Shown here piece after piece: positions 25,934 to 34,700 of a DNA stretch of 64,000 nucleotides. Positions within the stretch are counted from its first letter, which is position 1, and each line of letters starts with the position of its first letter. The position numbers and the translations under genes are program-made. The notes beneath the pieces were generated by a model. The model was not told the origin of the DNA, did not search any database, and worked only from the letters and a program-made list of their open reading frames with translations. The DNA lies in assembly GCA_964645835.1 (NCBI GenBank), contig CAZYDG010000080.1:1-64000 (forward strand). Direction: 5' to 3'. The stretch is from CAZBME01 sp964645835. GTDB taxonomy: Bacteria; Desulfobacterota; Syntrophia; Syntrophales; UBA8958.

Positions 25934-27995
25934 TCTGGATGCCCATGAATGCGTCAATGGCCATACGGAGCAGATCATCTATGATCGGAAGACCATCATG
26001 GATATCATCGAAGGGTCTCCCATTCCCAAATTCGTCATTAACAAAGAACACAAGGTCATCTTCTGGAACCGGGCATGTGAGGAACTGACGGGCTTTGGCG
26101 CAAAGGCTATGATCGGAACGGATCGTCATTATCTCCCGTTTTACGGGGAGAAGCGTCCCCTCATTGCCGATTTGATTGTTGACAATGATATAGAGGGCCT
26201 GGAGAGATATTACGGCACCAAACGGGTCCGCAAGTCGGATAAGGTCGCCGGGGCTTATGAAGCCCGGGATTATTATGTCAACCTCAACGGCAAAAGCCGT
26301 CACCTTTATTTCCTTGCCTCTCCCATTTATAATGAGCATGGCGAGATTATCGCTGCCGTCGAGACTCTTCAGGATGTTACCCGTGAGCGGGAGATGGAAC
26401 TCAGCCTCAAAGAATACGCCGAGAGCCTCCGGGATGAGTTGGACAAAAACATCACCCTCCAAAAAACCATCGAGGGTATTATTGAAGGATCACCTATCCC
26501 GATGTTTGTCATCGACAAGAATCATCAAGTCATGTTCTGGAATAAGGCCTTGGCCGAATTGACGGGTTACAGCGCCAAATCGATGGTTAAGACTGATCTC
26601 CATTATCTTCCTTTTTACTCCGAAGGGCGTCCTCTCATTGCCGATTTGATCGTGGACAACGATATTGACAGCCTGAATAAGTATTATATCAGCAAAAAGG
26701 TACGCATATCATCGGTGATCACCGGCGCCTACGAGGCTTGGGATTATTATGAAAACCTGGGCGGCAAGAGCCGTTACCTCCATTTTCAGGCAGCGCCAAT
26801 CTATGATGACCATGGGGAGATCATCGCTGCCATCGAGACCCTTGAAGACATCACCCGTGAAGAGGAGATGTCCCGTAATCTCAAGGAATACGCGGAAAGT
26901 CTCCAGAACGAGTTGGACGAAAATATCCATCTGAGGACGGAAATCGAGGGGCTGTACAATTACATCCAATCCATTCTGGAAAATTCTCCCGATATGCTCA
27001 TAGAGGTCAATCGGGATGGCTATATTACGTTCGCCAGTCGTGGACGGGCAGACGGATGGAGCGTTTCCCAGATCACGGGGAAGCATTTCACGGAGACGAA
27101 TCCGGATTGCCGGGACTTTCTCTTAACCCGATGGGAAGAGGTCAAAAAGGGGAACTTTCAGCCTTACGAAATAGAATATATAAGCAGGAAGGGGATGAAA
27201 AGATCATTTTTAACATCACCTCGCCCTATGAAGGATCGGGACCGGTATCTGTTCGTCATGCGTGATATTACGGAATTCAAGGAGTTGGAAAAGAAGTATT
27301 ACGAAACGCAAAAACTGGCGGCCATGGGTCAACTATCGGCAGGCATCGCCCATGAGGTTCGCAATCCCCTGTCTTCCATCAAAATGAGCCTTCAAATTTT
27401 GGAGAAGCGGCTCCAGCCCGAAGGGAACGACCTGCGGCGCTTTAAGATCGCTCAGCGCGAGGTCGAGCACCTGGAAGAACTTGTCAATGATGTCCTCATT
27501 TTTGCCCGGCCTGTGGAACCCAAGAAAAAGCCTTACGAGGTGAAGCGGGTTGTTGAAAACGCTCTGGAGATGGCGGAAAAGATGATTTCCGATAAAAATA
27601 TTGACGTTGTGACGTCCTTCGCTGAAGACCTGCCCCTCTTCCTTGTCGACGGACCCATGCTGGAGCAGGCCCTTCAGAATCTTTTCCGCAATGCCATCGA
27701 GGCAATGGAGAATGATGGATGCCTGACCATATCCGCGGAAAGGATGGAAGGCGATCCGTTTGCCATACTCCTTAAAGTTGTGGACAACGGATGTGGCATG
27801 GAGGATGGCGAAGCGTCCAATATCTTCAATCCTTTTTTTACAAGGAAGAAATACGGAACAGGCCTGGGGATGACCCAGGTTAAGAAGATCATCGATCTCC
27901 ACCATGGGAGCATCGAAATAGAGAGCAAAAAAGGGGAGGGAACGAAGATCCTCCTGTCCATTCCCGTGCAAGCAGTTGAGCAGCCTATATTGTAA
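25926..27995 (+). CDS. Soluble PAS-PAS-PAS sensor histidine kinase
   Basis: 689 residues, no membrane segments. PAS1 (about 20-150) and PAS2 (about 177-310) are an internal duplication: both contain IIEGSPIP, FWN+A, HYLPFY, RPLIADLIVDNDI and GAYEA-DYY. PAS3 (about 345-445) differs. The phosphoacceptor His476 is in GIAHEVRNPLSS, then the ATPase with NLFRNAIEAME, DNGCGMEDG and GTGLGMTQVKK. Start ATG at 25926 overlaps the stop of the small membrane protein; the longer open frame is that gene in another frame. It presumably phosphorylates the sigma-54 response regulator encoded 18 bases downstream. Confidence 0.93.
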   Translation: MSDLDAHECVNGHTEQIIYDRKTIMDIIEGSPIPKFVINKEHKVIFWNRACEELTGFGAKAMIGTDRHYLPFYGEKRPLIADLIVDNDIEGLERYYGTKRVRKSDKVAGAYEARDYYVNLNGKSRHLYFLASPIYNEHGEIIAAVETLQDVTREREMELSLKEYAESLRDELDKNITLQKTIEGIIEGSPIPMFVIDKNHQVMFWNKALAELTGYSAKSMVKTDLHYLPFYSEGRPLIADLIVDNDIDSLNKYYISKKVRISSVITGAYEAWDYYENLGGKSRYLHFQAAPIYDDHGEIIAAIETLEDITREEEMSRNLKEYAESLQNELDENIHLRTEIEGLYNYIQSILENSPDMLIEVNRDGYITFASRGRADGWSVSQITGKHFTETNPDCRDFLLTRWEEVKKGNFQPYEIEYISRKGMKRSFLTSPRPMKDRDRYLFVMRDITEFKELEKKYYETQKLAAMGQLSAGIAHEVRNPLSSIKMSLQILEKRLQPEGNDLRRFKIAQREVEHLEELVNDVLIFARPVEPKKKPYEVKRVVENALEMAEKMISDKNIDVVTSFAEDLPLFLVDGPMLEQALQNLFRNAIEAMENDGCLTISAERMEGDPFAILLKVVDNGCGMEDGEASNIFNPFFTRKKYGTGLGMTQVKKIIDLHHGSIEIESKKGEGTKILLSIPVQAVEQPIL

Positions 27996-28013
27996 GGAGA
28001 ACCCTCTTTTCCC

Positions 28014-29390
28014 ATGGCAAAGATTCTTGTTATCGACGACGACAGCTCCATTGCGGAAACCCTGGATTTATACCTCACGGAAGAAGGCTATACGGTCTTT
28101 ACGGCCCTGACGGGGACGGACGGGCTCAATCAGTATGTCAAGAATTCACCTGATCTTGTCATCCTGGATATCCGCCTTCCTGATATCGACGGATTTACCG
28201 TCCTGGAAGATCTGCGCGAGGAGGATGAAAACGTTAAGGTCATTATGATTACAGCCTTTCATGATATGGATTCAACAATCCGGGCCATGAAGGGCGGCGC
28301 CTTCGACTACATACATAAACCCATCAATGTCGAGGAGTTGGACATGGCCATCAAGAAGGTCTTGAAGACCCTCGAAATGGAGAAAAAGATTAGCGGCCTG
28401 CTCAATGAACCTTCCCGGAGCTTCAAGGTTGGGGATATCGTGGCCAATAACAAGGAGATGAAGGAGATATTCAAGATCATCGGCGTCGTCTCCCAAAGCA
28501 AAACGACGGTCCTTATCCAGGGAGAAAGCGGAACGGGAAAGGAACTCATAGCCAAGGTTATCCACCATAATACCTCGCCCGATGAACCATATATTGCCGT
28601 CAACTGTTCTGCCATCGTAGAGACCCTTCTGGAATCGGAACTTTTCGGCCATGAAAAGGGGTCTTTTACCGGGGCCGTTACGCGGAAGCTGGGAAAATTT
28701 GAATTGGCCCGTCAGGGGACAGTCTTTCTTGACGAGATCAGCGAAATGTCTTTGAATCTCCAGGCCAAGCTGCTGCGGGTCCTGCAGGAAATGGAGTTCG
28801 AGCGCGTCGGCGGCCGGGAGCGCGTGAAAGTCAACGCCCGGATCATCACGGCGACCAACAAGGATCTGCGGACCATGGTTAAGGAGGGTAAGTTCAGAGA
28901 GGATTTGTTCTACCGCCTGAATATCGTCTCCATTCACCTGCCTCCCCTGCGGGAACGCCGGGAGGATATCCCCTATCTGGTCGATTATCTGCTGACGAAG
29001 ATCAACAGGGAACTTCATAAGCGGGTCGTCGGAGTCTCCAACGAGATGATGGAGATATTCATGAAATACCGCTGGCCGGGTAATGTCCGGGAATTGGAGA
29101 ATCTACTGACCCGTGCCGTTGTGGTCGCCAAAGGCCATGTGCTGGCCCGCGGCGACTTTCCCGAATTGATCGATGAGGCGCCCGAGGTTGTGAGGGATAA
29201 AGTGGACGACGTTATGGGCGAACCGGGAGCCCTGATGACACTTGATGCCATCGAGGAAAAGTATATCCGCAAAGTCATGCGGGAAAACAGCGGTAAAAAT
29301 AAAGGAGAGATTTGCGAAATCCTGGGGATTTCCCGTCCCACCTTCGAACGAAAACTGGAAAAGTACGGAATTACGTTCGAAAAGGATTAA
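28014..29390 (+). CDS. Sigma-54-dependent response regulator, NtrC/AtoC type
   Basis: 458 residues. Receiver domain with acidic pair in VIDDDSS, phosphoacceptor Asp52 in LVILDIRLPD, then ITAF and HKP. AAA+ domain with Walker A GESGTGKE, the sigma-54 contact loop as GSFTGA (a tolerated variant of GAFTGA) and Walker B VFLDEISEM. C-terminal Fis-type helix-turn-helix (KGEICEILGISRPTFERKLEKYGI). Third gene of the small protein-kinase-regulator operon; engB follows after 3 bases. Targets not visible here. Confidence 0.95.
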   Translation: MAKILVIDDDSSIAETLDLYLTEEGYTVFTALTGTDGLNQYVKNSPDLVILDIRLPDIDGFTVLEDLREEDENVKVIMITAFHDMDSTIRAMKGGAFDYIHKPINVEELDMAIKKVLKTLEMEKKISGLLNEPSRSFKVGDIVANNKEMKEIFKIIGVVSQSKTTVLIQGESGTGKELIAKVIHHNTSPDEPYIAVNCSAIVETLLESELFGHEKGSFTGAVTRKLGKFELARQGTVFLDEISEMSLNLQAKLLRVLQEMEFERVGGRERVKVNARIITATNKDLRTMVKEGKFREDLFYRLNIVSIHLPPLRERREDIPYLVDYLLTKINRELHKRVVGVSNEMMEIFMKYRWPGNVRELENLLTRAVVVAKGHVLARGDFPELIDEAPEVVRDKVDDVMGEPGALMTLDAIEEKYIRKVMRENSGKNKGEICEILGISRPTFERKLEKYGITFEKD

Positions 29391-29393
29391 CGC

Positions 29394-29969
29394 ATGAAAA
29401 TCATTTCCGCTGACTTCATCAAATCGGGGACGGCACCGGCCCACTATCCCCCGGATGACCTGCCTGAGGTGGCCTTTGCCGGCCGTTCCAATGTCGGCAA
29501 GTCATCCCTGATCAATTGCCTCGTCAACCGCAAGGGCCTTGCCAAGACAAGCAATACTCCCGGCCGGACCCAGGTCCTGAATTTTTTCGTGATCAATGGA
29601 AAATGGTATTTTACCGATCTGCCGGGCTATGGTTATGCGAAAGTGCCCCAGGCAATCAAGCGCTTCTGGGGTCCTATGGCAGAGATTTACCTTAAGGAGA
29701 GGACGAATCTTCGTCTGGTTCTGCTGATCCTCGATATTCGCCGGGAACCCAACGAGGATGACCTCTCACTTCTCGATTGGCTTCGTGAATATGATATCCC
29801 GTGCCTGCCGGTCATTACCAAAGCGGACAAGCTCTCACGGGGTCAGGCCAAGGTCCGTCAAAGTGAAATCAGCCGTCTATTGGGCATGGATGCCGCGTAC
29901 ACAGTTCTGTTCTCCGCCCAAACGGGTGTGGGGAGGGATCTGATCTGGAAGAGGATACAGGAAGTGTAG
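29394..29969 (+). CDS. engB: EngB/YihA ribosome-biogenesis GTPase
   Basis: 191-residue essential-type GTPase for 50S assembly. G1 GRSNVGKSSLIN, G2 region TPGRTQ, G3 DLPGYGYAKV, G4 TKADK and G5 FSAQTG are all present and in order. ATG at 29394 begins three bases after the regulator stop, so it may be co-transcribed with the two-component genes. Normal length for the family. Confidence 0.96.
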   Translation: MKIISADFIKSGTAPAHYPPDDLPEVAFAGRSNVGKSSLINCLVNRKGLAKTSNTPGRTQVLNFFVINGKWYFTDLPGYGYAKVPQAIKRFWGPMAEIYLKERTNLRLVLLILDIRREPNEDDLSLLDWLREYDIPCLPVITKADKLSRGQAKVRQSEISRLLGMDAAYTVLFSAQTGVGRDLIWKRIQEV

Positions 29970-29972
29970 GGG

Positions 29973-30120
29973 CAGGCTGTTGAAAAACGTCCATCCCACG
30001 CTTTCGCGGGGACGGCGTCTGCTGCGTTGCGCCGCAAGCTTCTTCAATCAAAGTACTTCTATGTACGTCTCATTCCTCAGCTTTTGCGCGCCTTGCATCT
30101 GGGCATTTTTGAACAGCCTG
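29973..30120. repeat. MITE-like element with terminal inverted repeats, copy 2
   Basis: Reverse-orientation copy of the element at 13181-13304, 148 bp, bounded by CAGGCTGTTGAAAAACG and, inverted, CAGGCTGTTCAAAAATG. The cores match closely (CAGCTTTTGCGCGCCTTGCA; TATGTACG.CTCATTCCTCAG) but this copy carries an extra GC-rich segment of about 24 bases after CCATC. It starts three bases after the engB stop. Confidence 0.82.
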
Positions 30121-30165
30121 CCCAACATCATGTTTTCAACGACTCGCTAAGATTCCTGAATCAAA

Positions 30166-30220
30166 GTAGTCCATCCCTTCAGGGCTGCAAGAAAGCAGGG
30201 CTGAAGCCCTGCACTACATT
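30166..30220. repeat. Double-palindrome repeat, copy 1
   Basis: GTAGTCCATCCCTTCAGGG...CAGGGCTGAAGCCCTGCACTACAT: two short palindromes (CCCTTCAGGG and CAGGGCTGAAGCCCTG) about 10 bases apart, bounded by GTAGT and ACTAC. A close copy lies at 43474-43531. Together with the MITE-like copy it fills most of the 367-base gap between engB and hslO; I see no gene in that gap. Confidence 0.7.
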
Positions 30221-30336
30221 CTCTTGGAAGTTTGCAACACCCGGGCTGAAAGAGTTGCAGTATGGGTTCCGCTCGCTGATGCCTGGAAGGTGAGCTGAAC
30301 ATGCTCTACAAGACGTCCCTTGTTTGTATGTATTAG

Positions 30337-31212
30337 TTAGCTAAGCCCCTCAAGGATTGCCTGTAGCTCCTTCTTTTCAAAATGATATGTTGTCCGGCAG
30401 AACTCGCACGTAATGTCAATATCCCCATGTTCCTCAATCAATGATGCGATTTCCGCCGGTCCCAGAGAGATGACGACCCGTTCGAGACGCCTCTGGTTGC
30501 AGGAACAGGCTAGATTCAGCGCCCCCATTTCCAGGGTGTGTAAGGGAGTATCGCCGAAAATAGCTTCCAGTATTGTTCCCGGCGTTCCCCCGTTGCGAAG
30601 GATCTGGGTGACGGGCGGCAATTTTTCCAGCCTTTCCATAAGGGTATCGATCATCGCGTCATCGGCGGGAGGAAATGCCTGGATCAGAAAACCGCCGGAT
30701 GCGGTAACGGTTTCGTCGGGCTCGACAAAAACGCCCAGTCCCACGGCCGATGGGATCTGTTCTGATTCGGCGAAATAGTAGGCCAGATCCTGTGCAATTT
30801 CTCCGCTGCGGATGGTGACGATTCCCTGATAGTTTTCCTGTCCTCCCAAATCCTTGATGACCGTGAGAAGACCGTTGTTCCCGACGACGCCCGAGACGTC
30901 GAGCTTTCCGGCCCGGGGCGGCAGGTCGGCATCCGGGTTGCCCACGAGCCCACGGACGTTGCCCAGGCGGTCGGCTTCGACGACAATGCGCCCAAGAGGG
31001 CCGTTCCCCTCGAACTTAAGAGCGAGGCTCTGGTCTTTCTTCAGGAGCATGGCCATGAGAGCTCCACCGGTCAGCGCCCGTCCCAGAGCCGCTGAGGCCG
31101 TGGGGGCTGTGCAATGAAGCTGAACTGCCTGATTCACGAGGTCGGTGGTCACGGCGGCCAAGCCCAGGATATTGCCGCTTTGCGTCATGGTTCGGATAAA
31201 GTAATTCTTCAT
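30337..31212 (-). CDS. hslO: Hsp33 redox-regulated chaperone
   Basis: 291-residue holdase switched on by oxidation and heat. The N-terminal fold is intact, and the C-terminal zinc switch shows CSC (in LACSCNQRR) and CEFC (ITCEFCRTTYHF), the four cysteines expected to bind zinc when reduced. Minus strand; upstream is a long non-coding gap, so it has its own promoter. Its presence in an anaerobe suggests defence against oxygen exposure. Confidence 0.96.
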   Translation of the reverse strand: MKNYFIRTMTQSGNILGLAAVTTDLVNQAVQLHCTAPTASAALGRALTGGALMAMLLKKDQSLALKFEGNGPLGRIVVEADRLGNVRGLVGNPDADLPPRAGKLDVSGVVGNNGLLTVIKDLGGQENYQGIVTIRSGEIAQDLAYYFAESEQIPSAVGLGVFVEPDETVTASGGFLIQAFPPADDAMIDTLMERLEKLPPVTQILRNGGTPGTILEAIFGDTPLHTLEMGALNLACSCNQRRLERVVISLGPAEIASLIEEHGDIDITCEFCRTTYHFEKKELQAILEGLS

Positions 31213-31716
31213 GGCCGGATCGTCTATCAGAAATGCCCATAACCTGCAAGCCCTATGGTAATCGTAATTTGTACTAAATTTCAGCCAAATCGAATGGAAG
31301 ATAGCGAGGCATTACCTCTCCGGGTCAGGGGATTTTTCTTCTATTTCACCTGCAGATGACGCCACTGAGGCGAGTTGGAATATCCCATTCACCTTCAACC
31401 AATACCCTGCTACCCCATTTCTTTGGGTCAGGGTGCATTGTAGTCTTTGCATTTTGGTGGTGGGTTGGAGGTGATTGGTGAGTGAGGCGGCCACGGATGG
31501 CGGGGGATGGGAATGGGCTCCGGATGCCGACCGGCGGTCATAAATTGCAAAACTGGTTTTCCTTTTAGAGTACGGGACTTTCGGGATGTGAGAAACAATT
31601 TGGGCTTGACAGATTATACGAATCGTGGTAGCGCCCCCATTGTTTGTGCAACAAGGGTTAACCAGTTAAAAAATGAATTATTGATTGAATGCAAACATAT
31701 CTTGAGGTGGTAACAC
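31213..31716. other. Long leader/intergenic region between hslO and the Hdr cluster
   Basis: About 500 bases with no supported gene. The first half holds copy B of the palindromic repeat family (31282-31470). The second half leads into the hdrA fusion gene and contains TTGACA at 31606-31611 as a possible -35 box with no clear -10 at 17 bases. The ribosome site for hdrA is TTGAGGTGG at about 31701. Confidence 0.4.
31282..31470. repeat. Dispersed palindromic repeat, copy B
   Basis: Related to copy A (6512-6700) over its whole length: AGCCAAATCGA-TGGA, then GAGGCATTACC / CGGGTCAGGGGATTTTTC on the left arm, TGCAGATG in the middle, CCATTCACCTTCAACCAATACCCTGC on the right arm, and GCATTTTGGTGGTGG at the end. 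The arms are inverted relative to each other. It lies in the leader between hslO and the Hdr operon. Confidence 0.7.
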
Positions 31717-34700
31717 GTGATAAAAGATAACGAAAAAATCGGTGCTGTCATGGTGGTCGGAGCCGGGATCGCAGGTATCCAGGCTTCTCTCGATTTGGCC
31801 AATTCCGGAATGAAGGTATATCTCGTGGAAAAGGGAATCAGCATCGGCGGCGTCATGGCCCAGCTGGACAAGACATTCCCGACGAACGACTGTTCAGCCT
31901 GCATCCTTTCCCCGAAGCTGGTTGAAGTAGGCCGTCATCCAAATGTGGAAATCCTGACCCAGCGGACTGTCGAGGCCGTAGAGGGAGAGGCGGGCCGTTT
32001 CAAGGTTCGTCTGACAAGGGCGCCGCGTTACGTTAACCTGAACAAATGTACGGGCTGCGGTGATTGTGCCAAGGTCTGCCCCGTTAACGTTCCTTCCGAT
32101 TTCAATGAACGCCTCTCCGAAAGACAGGCTACATACCGCCACTTTCCCCAGGCAATTCCCAGCGGTTTTGCCATAGATAAATTGGGAACATCTCCCTGTA
32201 AAGCAAACTGCCCAACTCATATCAGTGTCCAGGGTTATGTGGCCCTGATCGGCGCCGGGAAGTTCAAAGAAGCCCTTAAACTCATTAAGCAGGACAATCC
32301 CTTTCCCATCGTCTGCGGCCGCGTTTGTAACCATCCTTGCGAGACGGCATGTATGCGGGGTAAGGTGGATGATCCCATCGATATTATGCATCTGAAGCAG
32401 TTTGTCGCCGATCTGGATCTGAATGCCGAAACGCGCTATGTTCCCGAAAAGAAAGAAAGCAAGGGCAAGAAGGTCGCCATCGTCGGCGCCGGACCATCCA
32501 GTTTGACCTGCGCTTATTACCTGGCTATCGAGGGCTATGATGTGGACGTCTTTGAAGCCCTGCCCGTAGCGGGCGGCTGGCTTGCCGTCGGCATCCCCGA
32601 ATACCGGCTGCCCAAGAAAGTCCTGAAGGCCGAGATTCAGGTCATTGAAGATCTGGGCGTGAAGATCCATCTCAACACACGAATCGGTAAAGACATTTCT
32701 TTCGATAAACTCCAGAAAGATTACAACGCCGTCTTCATCGGCTGCGGAACCATGAAGAGCAGCAAGCTCAACATCCCCGGCGAGGACATGCAGGGCGTCA
32801 TCCACGGTGTTGACTATCTCATGCGCGTCAACCTGGGGGAAAAGGTCGCCCTGGGCGACAAGGTTGCTGTAGTCGGCGGCGGAAACGTGGCCATGGATGC
32901 AGTCCGGACCGCCGTCAGAATGGGGACCAAGGATGTCTTTATCCTCTACCGCCGGACCCGTGCGGAAATGCCTGCTGCGCCAGAGGAAATCGAAGAGGCC
33001 ATTGAAGAAGGCGTTGAGATGAAATTTCTCGTCGCCCCCAAGCGCGTCGTCGGCAAGGACGGCAAAGTGACAGGTATTGAATGTACAAGGATGGAGTTGG
33101 GTGAACCCGATAAAAGCGGCCGCCGCCGCCCCATCGAGATCAAGGGGTCCGAATTCATCGTTGAATGCGATGCCATCGTGCCCGCCATCGGCCAGGAGGC
33201 TGACCTTTCTTTCATTACGCAGGAAAGCGGCGTCTCCATCAATAAATGGAACAACATCGATTACGATGAACTGACGTATGCAACGACGACTCCCGGTATC
33301 TTCTCCGGCGGTGATGTCGTTACGGGTCCCCAGACCGTTGTCAAGGCTGTCTATGCCGGCAAGGAAGCGGCGAAATCCATCAACCGCTACTTGTCGGGTG
33401 AGGATATAAAGGCCGGCAGGGAGAAAGATTGGACCAAGGATCTGGCCGATAAGGCCGATGTCTCCAAAGTGCCCAAGAGCCCCCGCACGAAATATCCCCT
33501 CATGAAACCCGAAGACCGCCGGACAAACTTCAAGGAAGTCGGCCTCGGCTTCGATGAAGCGCAAGCCAAGGCGGAAGCCCTGCGCTGCCTTAACTGCGGG
33601 ATCTGTTCCGAGTGCTACCAGTGCGTTGACGCCTGTATCGCCGGGGCGATCAACCACGAAGATACATATGAGGAAGAGATGATCGAGGTCGGCGCCGTCA
33701 TCGCGTCGCCCGGATTTGAGATATTTGACGCCGGTATTCGTGGCGAATACGGATACGGTACGTTCAAGAACGTCGTAACAGCCATCCAGTTCGAGCGGAT
33801 CCTGTCGGCATCGGGCCCTTATTTCGGTCACGTGCAGCGGATTTCCGATGGCGTGGAACCGAAAAAAGTCGCCTTTATCCAGTGCGTAGGTTCCCGTGAT
33901 ACGTCCTGTGATAACAGCTGGTGTTCTTCCGTCTGCTGCATGTACGCGACGAAGGAAGCGATTATCGGCAAGGAACACGCAAAAAATCTAGAACCGACCA
34001 TCTTCTACATGGACATTCGCGCCCATGGAAAGGACTTCGACCGGTTTGTCAACCGGGCCAAGAACGAATACGGTATTCGTTATATCCGTTCCATGCCCTC
34101 CACCATTAAGGAACTTCAGCAGTCCAAGAACCTGCTGATCAAATATGTCCAGGAAGACGGCAGCCTTGTAGAAGAGGAATTCGACATGGTCGTTCTTTCT
34201 GTAGGCTTGACGCCGCCCAAAGAGGCCGCCCAGCTTGCCAAGGCAATGGGAGTCAATTTGGAAGAACACGGTTTCTGCGCTACGGCCTTGGACAATCCAG
34301 TCCAGAGCAGCCGGGAAGGGATCTTTGTCTGCGGCGCCTTCGGCGGTCCGAAAGACATACCCGAGACGGTCATGGAGGCCAGCAGCGCCGCCGCCTGTGC
34401 ATCGGGAATTCTTGCCAGCCAGCGGGGCACCCTGATCACGGCTGAAGAATTGCCAATGGAAAACGATCTCCGCGGCATCGGCCCACGGACGGGCGTCTTT
34501 GTCTGTCACTGCGGCATCAATATCGGCGGCGTCGTCAATGTCCCCGAGGTGGTGGAATACTGCAAGACCCTTCCCAATGTCGTCTATGCGACGGATAACC
34601 TCTTTACCTGTTCTCAGGATACGGCGGTCAAGATGGGCGAAGTCATCAAGGAACAAAACTTAAGCCGTGTCGTCGTCGCCTCCTGCTCACCCCGGACCCA

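Noticed and set aside
31606..31640. TTGACA promoter upstream of hdrA
   Set aside because: No acceptable -10 box at 16-18 bases; mentioned only as a possibility.
31894..33978. A 694-codon minus-strand frame inside the hdrA fusion gene
   Set aside because: Shadow frame produced by codon bias of the strongly coding plus strand.
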